NCBI GenBank assembly: GCA_009792885.1
Contig: WMCF01000018.1
Span: forward strand, 6,508,112-6,572,111
Reading direction: 5' to 3'
DNA: 64,000 nt
DNA from: Eremophila alpestris peregrina
Taxonomy: Eukaryota; Chordata; Aves; Passeriformes; Alaudidae
The notes below the pieces were generated by a model, which saw only the letters and a program-made list of their open reading frames with translations, made no database searches and was not told the origin of the DNA. Made by a program: the position numbers and the translations under genes. This document shows positions 15,169 through 26,600 of this stretch, piece after piece; position 1 is the first letter of the stretch, and every line of letters starts with the position of its first letter.

Positions 15169-15174
15169 TTTATT
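15169..15174 (-). terminator. LTR polyadenylation signal
   Basis: AATAAA on the - strand, in the expected place within the LTR. It is antisense to ESYT2. Confidence 0.65.
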
Positions 15175-15326
15175 AGCCAATTATCTACTGCCACCCATAC
15201 TGTTTTAATTTTCACACCAGTGGGTAATTAAACTGTATCACACATCCTGCTGCAATGTGGACAGTTTTATCCAATCATATAGTGACACACAATCCTGCAG
15301 AACTGCACCTTAACACTTCTTGTTAC

Positions 15327-15333
15327 CTTTATA
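15327..15333 (-). promoter_or_regulatory. LTR TATA box
   Basis: TATAAAG on the - strand, upstream of the LTR poly-A signal by about 155 nt, as in a typical U3 promoter. Activity is unknown. Confidence 0.5.
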
Positions 15334-15517
15334 ACTACTTCTGTATCTCAACTTTAAAATCTTAAAACTTTCTACTACTTAGCTTCATATGTTTCTGCTT
15401 GAACTACAAATCCACATTCTTGCTTATGGTCTCTGAAGTTGGAAGCCTCAAGTCAAACCCTGTATTCTCTGCGCCGGGTTTTGAGAATTGCCTGTGCCTT
15501 GGTTTCCCACAAGCTGG

Positions 15518-15780
15518 GCCCTCCCCAGTTAGCCAAGACTGCTGGGAAATGATGGGGAAGTGGCTCTGTGAAGCTGGTACTTCTGCCAGCTGCCCCAGGA
15601 CCACTGGGGGGATCTCCTCCAGCCACAGGGACCTGTGCTTGTTGAAGTGCTGTAGCAGGTTGCTGACCATTTCCTCTGGGATTGTGTTGGTTCCCCTCTG
15701 TGGAACAGCTCTGCAGCTCTCACCCTGTGCAACTGAACATCACTGCTTGCTCTTCTACACAAATCAGAATGAGACATGTT
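15518..15780 (-). mobile_element. CR1 LINE, - strand, 5' part (other side of the LTR)
   Basis: This continues the element ending at 15006. The - strand reads MVSNLLQHFNKHRSLW, then LGQLAEVPASQSHFPIISQQ and SWLTGE, decayed CR1 ORF2 upstream of the reverse-transcriptase palm. The 5' end is the truncation point, near 15700-15780. Because CR1 text resumes without loss, the LTR arrived after the CR1. Confidence 0.88.
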
Positions 15781-16960
15781 GATCCAACATCATGTGTGTC
15801 ACTACTGAGAATTGGCACTTTTTCTGTTTGCAGATTCAGAAGGCAAATATTTTAGAGGAAAGATCAAAATGTTATTTATTAGTGTTAGGGTTAACAGTGT
15901 TCATTCTTTCTGTCCCTTTAACTTCTTCACCATTGGGAGCAACTTGAGAACCCTGCAAGACAAAAACTGAGTGTGAGCTCTGTTCAGCTGTAAGTTCATG
16001 TACATACTTGTAACTGCTTGTGTGGCAAAAGTAAAAAACAAATCAAATATTTTTCGTTTTCAAAAAGCAGATCCCACCCCAGCCTTCTAAGTACAGAGTT
16101 CTGACATTCTACCCACTATAATTTTCTAGGAAATTACCTCTGAATAAATAAAACAACATGGCTCCCAAATGGTTCCATGTGTTACTAATAATTCTGTTCT
16201 TTTAACTTGTTTAGTAAAATTAACAATGTTGAATGTTTTTTCTCACAGTCAGCCAGATCACTGGACATTTTTACACTACTTGTAATGCTTTTGAGAGATA
16301 TGTGACATACTTGAAAAAGATGCTGAGAGCCTTTCTTGACTGTTGAAGACAGCAGCATTTGTAATTTAAGAATCTATAGAAACATGGGGCTTACCTTTGT
16401 TATTGACCTGGGATTGTTGAAAAAGAAACAGACTGGAGAGACAACTGTGACACTATTGATTGTGCTGCTGGGGGACAGCATAGCAAAAACTGTATAGCAA
16501 AAATTTGGGGGTTGAGATGAAACTAAGGACTGCTCTGAGGGTACAGTGAGGATATGAAGAATATGTTAGTGCTGATTGTTAATGCAAGAAGTGAATAAAA
16601 CTAAAGAAGTAATTAACGGGGGTTGCTTTTAAATTAATCTTGTTGAAAATACAGTTTGAAGAGTAGGCTTTTCACTGACTGGTCACATCTGGGATATGCA
16701 TAATAAAAATAACTGCTGTTGAAGCCAGTGGTACAATCTGTTGTGCTGTGAAGAGATTAAGACTTTGCAGTTTGGTAGAGACATTGCTTCACACAAGTCA
16801 CTATATGTAGGTCACAGTTTTTAGTGTGTTCAAAGGCTCTTTGTGTTTGGGAAGTGTGAGCTGCATCTTGTTCTACAGCCTGTGAGTTTCTACAGAAATT
16901 CTCATTAGCTCTGCTTCTTCAGGGCTTTATTTTTGTTTGGTGGTGGTTTGGTTGGATTTT

Positions 16961-16974
16961 GTGTGTGTGTGTGT
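16961..16974. repeat. (GT)n microsatellite
   Basis: Seven GT units, about 650 nt upstream of exon 2. Confidence 0.8.
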
Positions 16975-17625
16975 TTGCAAAAGGTAAAGCTACTAACTGT
17001 GCTCTCCTTGCATGTCTGGAAAGCTGTGTCTGTTCTTCCAGCATTTAATTGAGGTTTTCTTATTGCTGTGGGCACCTTCTGCCCTGTGTATAAACTGTCA
17101 CACTGTCTCTGACTGGTTTCTGCTACTGTTTAAGAAATCACTTGAAATGTCTTTTAAAGGGCTTTTGGCTGGAGTTAAATCCATATTCCTGAGCTTCAGC
17201 TTCACTGATTAAATATTTATAGCCATGATTTATTGACATTGAAAAAGATTTGGCATGAATGAAAGGAAGTAGAGGTGCAGTCAGGGCTCTGGCAGTCGTG
17301 TGTGTTGCGTTAATATTGGTTGACACAAGCTGTGTAGGCAGTGCTTGTTTTTTACTTTGTCCATGGTATACAGCAGTATTTTATTCCAGATGCTACTATT
17401 AGAAACAAGTCCAAGCATATTTTAAGTAGTTCAGAAATGAGTTTGTATTTTAATTGGCTTGTGTGTTAATTTTCTTGTCAAGAGTGTTAACTGCTCAATA
17501 TGTTGTCCACTGCCTAGGGAGATCCCTAAGCTTTCTGGTATTATAAATGACTGGATACAATTAACTAAAAAGTATTTTAGTATTGGTATTAATTATTTTG
17601 CTTGTGTTTGTTTTGGTTTTTTTAG

Positions 17626-17667
17626 GTGCATTTTCCAGACACAGAGAGAGCAGAATGGCTCAACAAG
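17626..17667 (+). CDS. ESYT2: ESYT2 exon 2 (start of SMP domain)
   Basis: This 42-nt exon encodes 14 residues, VHFPDTERAEWLNK, the segment just before the first SMP helix in vertebrate E-Syt2. The acceptor is a T-rich tract ending TTTTTTTAG and the donor is AAG|GTAAGG. The exon is phase 0 at both ends. It is too short to stand out as an open frame and was recognised from the peptide and by joining in frame to exon 3. The preceding exon, which should carry the N-terminal hairpin, is not in the window, so intron 1 is longer than 17.6 kb. Confidence 0.95.
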
Positions 17668-20600
17668 GTAAGGAGAGGGATTGCTCCCAAATGGGAAGGG
17701 GCAGGAGGGAAAACTGAGATTAAAATGAAAGGTGAGGCAAGAATCTGAGAACATAGTAGTTTTAACTTCCTGCTTTATACACTTGAAGTCTCTGGCTGTT
17801 GATCCATTTAGTCGCAAGAAAGATTAAATTTAGTTCCATGGTCCTGAAATTGTGAGTTTTATGAATGATTTAAATGCTGGCATTACAGTAATGACAGCTA
17901 TAATTGTGTGGAAGTCATAGCAGCTGTAAACACAATCTTTAATTTTCTACTTGTCTGGGATACTTTCCAGTTACTGTAGGTTCCTGACCTACAATCTAAA
18001 AATAAATGAAATTTGCAGTTTTGATTTGTATGTGTGATAATCTAAGATATAAATCTATGTAGCTTACTTTTTTAGAAATATCTTTCATTCAAAGAGCATA
18101 GAAGAACATGATTTAATTGGAAAACAGTAAGAAAAAACAGTATAGAATTTTTAGAAAATTCAGATGCAGTGAAGTTCTGATTTTTTTGCATTGATAACTT
18201 ATTCATGTATTTAAGAACTGTACTTCCATGTAGATTTTTTTTCCTCCTTAGACTGTAAAACAGATGTGGCCTTTTATTTGTCAATTCATTGAGAAACTCT
18301 TCCGAGAAACCATAGAACCAGCAGTGAGAGGAGCAAACAACCACCTCAGCACCTTCAGTTTTACAAAGATTGATATTGGTCATCAGGTCAGTGTCTGCTG
18401 AAGTTTTTTTAAGAGACCCTGTTTTACATAACATTTTCATGTAGCCTCTTCAAATCTACCCAGAAATATTTCTCTGTGACACTTGGTTGTTAGCCTGATT
18501 CTGATTTCTGTTGTAACATTAAAATAAAGTGTGGGTTTTTTAGCAGAGGCTTTACTGCATTTCCTGGGATCTGTGCTTCAGAAACTTGACTGAGAATTTG
18601 GAGACAACTCAGTGTAATAATGCCTGGTCACATGAAACAGCTCACAGCAGTGTGATTTTAGTGTTGTTCATGCAGTGCTGTGCATTAGGTGAGCAGGGAC
18701 CATTGTCCTTTTGCCAGATGATCCAAGTGCAGTTTTCTTTAACAGATGCACCTCTAATCACATTATGTGTGGGGTCAGTAACAAGGCTGCTGGCTTGGCT
18801 TTTCAAGGACTGCACATAACACAGCATTGAGGGGCATATCTGTTTGTCTTCTTCTTATATTTGTCTTCTGTTCCATCCCATGAAAGAAGGGGTCTCATTG
18901 CCTGTTTGACCAGGGCAAGCCAAGAATGATTCCCTCTGCTTGCAGAAAGTTCAGCCCTACTTAATCCACTCTGCATTAACCAGAACTTCACTGCTTTGAG
19001 GTGCAGTTCAGCAGCTTTTGTTTGAAGCTGTCTTTCGTGTTTCTATTGCTTGTCATAAATGGAATTTCAAGTAAGGATTTAAAAATCAGCACCCCCACAC
19101 ACCCTTAAATGTTAGGAAACCTGAAATTAATTTTCAGATGTGATAGAGGGGAATTGTTTTCCTCTCTTTGTGACTCTATTTCATGTAGGTTACAGTTCAT
19201 TATACTTCACTGCACCTTTTGTGTGTTGGATTTATTATTTAATTGTAAATCCTTTTACACAGGGCCTCTGTCCTGTCCTAGATAGATTGGTGTTACAGAC
19301 TGTAGCATTCCTTTTAAGCTATACTAATTTTAAGTAGGTTTTAGAGGAGCTCCCAGACCTCTGTGTGGTTCTGCAGCTGGATTGAGTGACCTTGGACATG
19401 ACAAACAGCTATTCTTACTTTATATTGCAGCCTTGATTGAGTTGATTGAGCTGCACAGCCCCAACACAACAGTGAGATTTTGATTTTACATAAATTATCA
19501 AAAAGGTGTAAATAGAAATATGAACATTTTTGAAGAAAGGAAAAACTCAAAAGTGAGGTTGTTAATTATCCTTTACTTCCTAGTGTTTGATGAATGTTTG
19601 AGGCTTGAGTGTGTGATTGATAAGTGTTAATTCTGTGTGGGGAAGGGAGAGAGGAGAGAGTGTGAACACACTGATTTAGGGAGACAGCACAGAGTGGTTG
19701 ACACAACTTTTTATGGGAATGATGAATTCTTTTCCATCTATTCTCACTAAATTCCACTTAAGGCAACCGTGGTTTTGTGAACTAAATTTGGCTTGTTGTT
19801 GTAGTTACACAGAAAAGAGTGCTTTGGGAGTGTTAGACATACAACTCTACAGTGACATCAGATGTTTATGCAGGGGAGAGGGGAAGCTTGATTATTCAAT
19901 ATTTTGTGAATCTTGAAGTTTAGTGGTCTATACCCAGGGTAGTTGCTGGAAGGATTGTGTTTAGCTGGATCCCAGCAAGGCAATTTTTACCCTTGAAATA
20001 AGAATTTGAACTAAATTGCTAGCTTTATTTCACACCTTTTAATGTTTATAGTGGGTTCTTAACTTCAGGCATGAATATGCCTATATTCACTTTTATTTCA
20101 AAGTTAAGAGTTTAATATACTTCTGTAGAAGAATCCAACTTGTACTTGCTTTGTTGTTCCAGCCTCTGAGGATAAATGGTGTAAAAGTGTACACTGAAAA
20201 TGTGGACAAAAGGCAGATCATTTTGGATCTTCAAATCAGGTAAACTTTATTACTCTATTACAATGGGATCCATGCTTTGGAATCTGCACTTTGTTTGATT
20301 TGGCAGCTACATTAGCCTGAAAGGAGAATGGCTTCATTATGCAAATATAATTAGTTCTAATTGTGTATGAATGGAGGAAGAGACTGCAGGCTGTAAATAG
20401 CATTTATCTGAGGGAAATGGAATATCAGCTCTGTGTGGTTTCATCATTAAAGTCATATTTGTTAATTAAAAAATACTTTCCAAAGATAAAGCACTGTTTT
20501 TGACTTTTTTCCTTAATGTATTAAAACTTTGCTATTAAATGTAGTCTGAAATCTAAGATGTAAGATTTTTTGGCTTTTTGCTTTTCTCAGTTATTTAGGT

Positions 20601-23600
20601 TTTTTTATAAATATAGTATTAGAAAAAAATAATGGTAGCTACAGACGAATTTGAGTTTACTTTACCAGAGTAAATCTGTGTGTTATAAAATGCCAGAATG
20701 GCTGTGCTCCATTGCTTCAGGTTTCTTTGCTATTTCATCATGTTTCCTCTTAAACAGGTTTCTCAGTAGATCTACACTGTGTTTACTTAAGTCATTCTCA
20801 ACACAGTCTGCAGTTGCAGAGTTTTTTGAAACTTCAGTCAGTGAACCCAGCAATGTTTTTATAACTGACCATCATAGGTCTGTGTTCCTGTGGCTCCTTT
20901 TGCCTGTTTGTGGGTTATGGAAAGGCCAAATGTGTCAGTCAGTGAGAGTCCAGCAAGGAGCAGCTCCTGTGTTCCTCAGCAGCCAGGAGGGTCATCAGGC
21001 ATCTCAGCTTCAGAGGCACCTCCAAAATGTGAACGTGGTTATTCTTAAATTTGAATTATTTGTCTAAAGCTCAGCTATGCTGAAGCCTTTGATGCTTTGG
21101 CAGAGCTGGGCAAGCCTCAGAGTGGTAAGAGATGAGGCTGCTGTCTCCTTCCCTGAGTTCCAGAGCAGCTGGGGGCTACATCTGTGAGCAAAGGCCAGCC
21201 TTTATGGAATTGAACCACTTCATTCCTGTAGGAAAAAGACAGCTGTCCAAATCAGGGATTGGTGTTGCTGGACAAAATAGAGCAGGATTGACTCTTGAGA
21301 GCTTATTTCTTGGATGAATGTTTTAGCAACTTCCTTCAGTTTTCTCTTTGTTGCCACTTTTGACAGCAGCATGGAGGGCAGCCTCACCTCTTCAGAGATA
21401 AGCACTCAGAAAAGCAATCTTGTCTGACCAAACAGTCCGTAGAAATTGTTTCTGAGAAGCTGTTTCTGTTCCAAGACCATTTCTTCCCTTTAAGGCAGAA
21501 CTATTCATAGGAATACAGAGTAAATCTAGTATTTATTTATTTTTTTAATGTCTGCTCATCCTCATGAAGGAGATAAAAGTAAAAAGGCCAGTAAGTTTGT
21601 ACAAAAATTCCAGGAATAATGTCCTGAGAAATCTAAAGAATAATGTCTTTAGATTTCTTAGAAAGAAACCTTGCAACCTACTTAGAGAGGTGGTAGAAAG
21701 CTGCAATAGAATCCAGTTTAAAAGGCTGAAATCAATTCCTTGAATTGGTTTAAGTAACAATAATAGTGCTGGGTCAGCTGGGTGCCTGTTGAGCCCAGCA
21801 GCCTGTCCCTGCTGCCAGTGGCACAGGTTTCCAGGAAGGAAATGGAGAGCTCTGCAGTGACTATCACAGCTTCTAGGAATTAAGGCTTAGACAAAACCAT
21901 CATCAAAGGAAGTGCTGTTTCACATTTAAGACCTGTCCTTGGCACCTCATTCAGAAAGGGCTCTTTTTCAAAGGTTTTTTGTATGCAGGTTTAAGACAGA
22001 GAGCCCCCCCAGCCCCCTGTACCAGTTGTTACTGTCTGATGTTGTTGTTTGCTTTTTAATAGTTTGATTTATGTATCCTCTGAGAGACTTATCACTGGGA
22101 TTGTCTCAGTTGTAACACTGAACAATAAGTGTCTCTTGGTACATTTGGATACAGAGTTAAATACAGATACCAGCCCTAAATTATGTCTTTTATTGCAGTT
22201 TTACAAGATTATAAAGAACAGTCTCACTGCTGGAGGAAAGTCCATCCTTTGGAGTATTTACCCCTGTAGATTTTAATCTCCAGTTAAATTAAATTACTTT
22301 GTTACAATTTGAATTTATTTCTGAGTTTAAAGTTAGAAGCTTTCTATAAACCCTTCATTCTCTAAATACAGTTGAGGAGGACTTCTCAAACAGCCTCTCT
22401 AAACATTCATAAGAATAGTTGTAGGAAGCCAAGCCCTGTGGGGTGTGTGGTGAGGGAAGGAAGGAAAGATTTTATTTATATTTTTTTTCAGTTTAAAGTA
22501 CATTAATTCTTTTAAGAATCCCCTTTTATCCTGCAGTTTCATTATTGTGGCTTCTTTTAGCCCTTTCTGCTGTCAGTTGTTTGTGGTGGGCTGAGTGCAT
22601 TTGCTTTGGACCTTCCACAGTGCATTTAAGTACTTCCAATGTGTCTACAAAACTCTATAGAGTATTTTTTTGCATCATCCTTGAGGTTCTTTTTTTTTTT
22701 TTTGGTCTGCTTTTAATTTTAATTGCAAAAGGAGTGTGTTTTGGTTTAGTTTCTAGTGTTTCTGCAAGGATATTGAGTGCATTATGATCATTGCTTCAGA
22801 GTATTTTTCAGAACTCTTCAGAACAGGTTTTGTGCATCACTCAGGATCCAATTAAGAACTTCACTCTAAGTAGCTTGAATAGATAATCCACAAAGCACTC
22901 ACTGGAGAATGTATTTAAAAGTACAGTTTGAGGACTATATTTGTGAAGGGAATGCTTTGCCTTTCTCTTACTGTGGAGTTTATGTTAAAAAAATATTAAA
23001 AGTCTAGTTCTTGATGACAAATATGGGCAAGGGAAAAATTTCAACCACTTGAGCAAATAGAAAATCTAAATAAATAGTTAATAAAAAGAAATCTTACATT
23101 TGCTAAAGTTAATGTACTAAACACTTGGGTAAAGGTTATGGATCAACAGAAAACAAGATAAACTCAGTCAATTTAAATATAAAGTGTAGCAAAGAAAGCA
23201 AAAAAGATTGAGACGTTGACGTAGTTGTAATAGCCTGAGTTTTTTCAGCTTCTTGATGCACTGGAAGAGTTTTAGGCTGCAGATTGAAACACATGGCAGA
23301 TTTTTTCAAATGTGGAATACTTGAGTGGAGAGACTCACTACATTATACTGCAGAAGACAGATGTAAAAATAGGGCCTAAAGACTAAAGACTTTCTAAAAA
23401 CAATTAAGGTAGTCCAGTGTACAGAATCACATATTATTGTAATAGAGGAAATATTTTTGCCATAACCTTTTTGCTTTTTCTTCTTCTGGTATCTTCCATG
23501 GTCTACAATGACCAAATCACAGTTCTCTTTTGATGCAGTACAGCTGCTGTTAATATTCCTACAACAGTGTCATTAAACTGTAATCTGTCTTAGTGTTCTG

Positions 23601-26600
23601 TACCTTAAAGGGATCATAAATATTTCTGGGATATTATGATCTGAATGTATAGAATTTGCTTAGTAAATGAGCTTTCAAGTTGTATGGCATATTACAGTGA
23701 CATTGTGTAGGCATCGACTCTTAATGGACCCAGCCAAATATCTTAGGGGATAAAACCATATTTAGCTTTATTATGAAGTTAAATGTTGTTGACTTAATCC
23801 CCTCAAATGCAGTTTGTTACTATTTTTACTTCAGTTTGTCATCATGTTGTTATGGATTTTCAAACAAGCATATTGCTTCCCAGCCTTCATAACACAAATA
23901 GTTCCAGTGCTGCAGAGTGCAGAGATTGAGGTTTCAGTTGCAGGTTTTAATTGACCTTGCTTCTCTGTCTCATGTTGTTATGCAATTATATATATATATG
24001 TGGGAGTGTATTTATATATATCTCTACTACCTCTATATATAGTTAGATAGGTTAAAAATAGAAATTACTTCGTTTTAAATTGTGTATTAAAAGTTACATA
24101 CCTATTTTTAAACTGGTCACACTACATTCTTTCCAAGGAAAGCAACTGTCACCTTCCTTTGACATAGACCCCATCATGTTGTTGTCTTCCAGTTCCCCAA
24201 ACTGGCCATTGAACAAAAAAGATTCTGCACGGTGTTATCTTTTGAATAGTCAAAAATAAATTCCAGTGATGGATGTTTACAGGAAAGTTTTGGTACTATT
24301 GTTTATTTCTGTTTAAGGGATTGATAAGATTTGCATCCGTTGAATTTCCAAACATAGCACCACCACACAGAGAGCAGAGGAGGGTACAGGTGGTTTGGAT
24401 AATTGATACGTGGAATGCAGCAGCTCTCACCTTTTTTTTTTTTCTTTTGGTAGTACTTTTTGGCATCAGACTCAGGGGGAGGGAACAACAATCCTGCTGC
24501 TCTGCTCTTACTGTAAGAGTAATTATTTTATATTGACTTGAGCCTAGAATGGCTGATGAAGAGAGCAATTCCATTTTGTTCACAATTACCCAAACATTTT
24601 TGTAATAGGATTGCTTCATACTCCCAAACACAGCTAACAGTGTTTCACTGTACAGGCCAGGTCTGAGGAACTGGTGTGCAGAAAGCTGGGCTCTGCTGCA
24701 GAACCTGGATGCCCTGCAGAGGAAACAATTTCCCCCTCCTTTCAGCAGTGTCTGGCTTTAATCTGGCTCATCTCCATCCCACTTGGTTCCTTCTTCCATT
24801 TTCTGTACCTGGGCACTCTGTTCAGAAAGCTCTTTAGATTTCTTTAGTCCTTCTTGTTACAGCCTCTGTCTTCTTAGCCAGTGTCCTCCTCAGCTCATCT
24901 CTCCCTGCCTGGAGCACAGTATTCAACCTGTTGGGTTTTGCTTTTAGCTCTCATTCTCTAAAATCATTTGACCAATTCAGTGCTAAATCAGAGTCTCAAC
25001 CTTTCTTCCTGAATTCCTTGTTGAGTCTCAGAATCAGTTTGTTTTCAGAAGCAGTGTGTCTCACAGCAGTACCAGCTCTTGGAAAAAAAAGATTGCTCAG
25101 CTCTGCTGGTACATGCTTGACCTGCATGAAGCTTCAGGGAAAGCAGCTAAAAGTGCAAGCCTGAGTTGTGTGTGAATAATCTTTGCAGCCCTGTAGCATG
25201 GGCAAAATAGATGGCACTTCTTTTTACCACCTTTGGCAAATCTGAAATACAGGGCAGCATCTGGAAAATTTCAGTCACTTGACCTTGATCCCCAAAACTG
25301 GCATGCAAGAACTGTTCAGGGAAAAATTTGCATAGTTTTTAATATGTTCTCTAATTTGCTTCCTGCCTTCTCTCCCTTCAGAAAGGGCTCAAATGTTTTT
25401 GGCTTAAAGCTTTCTTAGAAGTTCATTCAGCTCAGCATGCCCTGCTTATTGAAATTCTAAATACAACTGGCTTTGCAAGTCTATGAATATTTCAGACAAG
25501 TTTCATTTTTAGCATAACCAGCATCTCTGTCTAGTGCTTCTCATGTTAGATGAGAGTAGATTTGGGTACATTTACAATCAATGAGATGTGTGGAGAGCTT
25601 TCCTGAAATGGAGTATGGGTTCTGTGTCCCTTACTTCCCAAAAGTAGGGGGGGAAAAAAGCAGTTTTAGCAAACTGACATTGTTTTATGTTCTAATATTT
25701 CAACGTGCATTTTTTGTGCATACCCTGAGAACACGAAATGTGTTGTCATGACAGTGCAAAGCAGAACAGTTTATTGCAATTTAGTCCATAAAACTGAAAT
25801 GTACACTTTCTTTTTTGGTTTAGTTTTGTTGGAAACTGTGAAATTGATTTGGAGATCAAGAGATACTTCTGCAGAGCTGGTGTGAAAAGTATACAGGTGA
25901 AATTCAGTTTTTTCTTTTGATTTTCATATCACTGAATCACTATTTTCTGATTAAATTATCTATAAGAAAGCAACAGTAATTGTGTAATTTTGTAGCTTAC
26001 TATTTTTTTCTCATTTGAATAGTATTGATACTGCATTAAGATTTCAGTAACATGACTTAACAAAAGAAAAAAATTCCTTTAAGATGTAGAACAAATAAGT
26101 AACATTTACTACAGGAAAAGCTGGAGATAATTTCACATCAAAGCAATGGAATGTGTCACATATTCAAATGATGTGGCAGTTTATAAAGGCACCACAGAGC
26201 TTAAAATTTTATTCCATGTAATACCTAAACATCAGACAGAATTCCTGGTTTAGATGCAATTACTGTTAGTAGCCTTGCCTTCTTACATTGTTTCTGAGAT
26301 TTCCTTAACTTTCTGATAGCAGATCTCTCCCTGAGGAGCAGAATTAGCTCTTTTGCATGTGTGCCTTGACACACCCATAAACATTTACCTGCTTTTGCTC
26401 TGGTACCTGTGGATGCCACTGTGCTCCTTGTGTCACACTTGTTTACATGGAACTGTAGAAATAATCTGCTTCACACTGTAAGAAATTACCACCAACATGA
26501 CACTGCATGATGCAGAGGAATGTGATGAATTTTTAAGCACAGCTGTTCAGTGCCTGTATGAACTTTTTTGGGTTTGGATGAAATAGAAAGAATTTATGTG

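Larger units (their letters stand above)
15007..15511 (-). mobile_element. solo LTR of an endogenous retrovirus, - strand, nested in the CR1
   Basis: CR1 sequence is interrupted exactly between CAGTCGCCTGG and the resumption at GCCCTCCCCAGTTAGCC. The 505-bp insert has TG...CA ends (TGTTGG at 15007, CCCACA ending 15511). Read on the - strand it has a TATAAAG box (15327-15333), then AATAAA about 155 nt further (15169-15174), the U3-R-U5 order of an LTR. A 6-bp flank each side (GCCTGG and AGCTGG) agrees at 4 of 6 positions, which fits a decayed target-site duplication. No internal retroviral genes are present, so it is a solo LTR. I cannot assign its family beyond avian ERV. Confidence 0.85.
1..17625 (+). 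other. ESYT2 intron 1, 3' part (at least 17.6 kb)
   Basis: No ESYT2 exon 1, CpG-rich promoter or other gene is visible before exon 2, so this is read as the end of a long first intron. It is AT-rich unique sequence with simple repeats at 6907-6927, 9870-9884 and 16961-16974, a small CR1 piece at 11008-11110, and a CR1 split by an LTR at 13721-15780. The first 300 bases are pyrimidine-rich but contain no coding match. Open frames up to 148 codons are scattered on both strands and none resembles a known protein outside the CR1. Confidence 0.8.
20240..25823 (+). other. ESYT2 intron 4
   Basis: This 5.6-kb intron holds poly-T runs (near 22689 and 24431), TA-rich simple sequence near 23987-24041, and an octamer/homeodomain-like motif cluster near 20339-20363 listed separately. 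I recognised no transposon or RNA gene. The open frames (up to 138 codons, 20651-21067) show no familiar protein. Confidence 0.8.

Noticed and set aside
15007..15511. Search for retroviral gag, pol or env next to the LTR
   Set aside because: CR1 sequence follows directly on both sides; only a solo LTR is present.
18072..18440. 122-codon - strand frame over exon 3
   Set aside because: It is antisense to a confident ESYT2 exon and resembles nothing itself.
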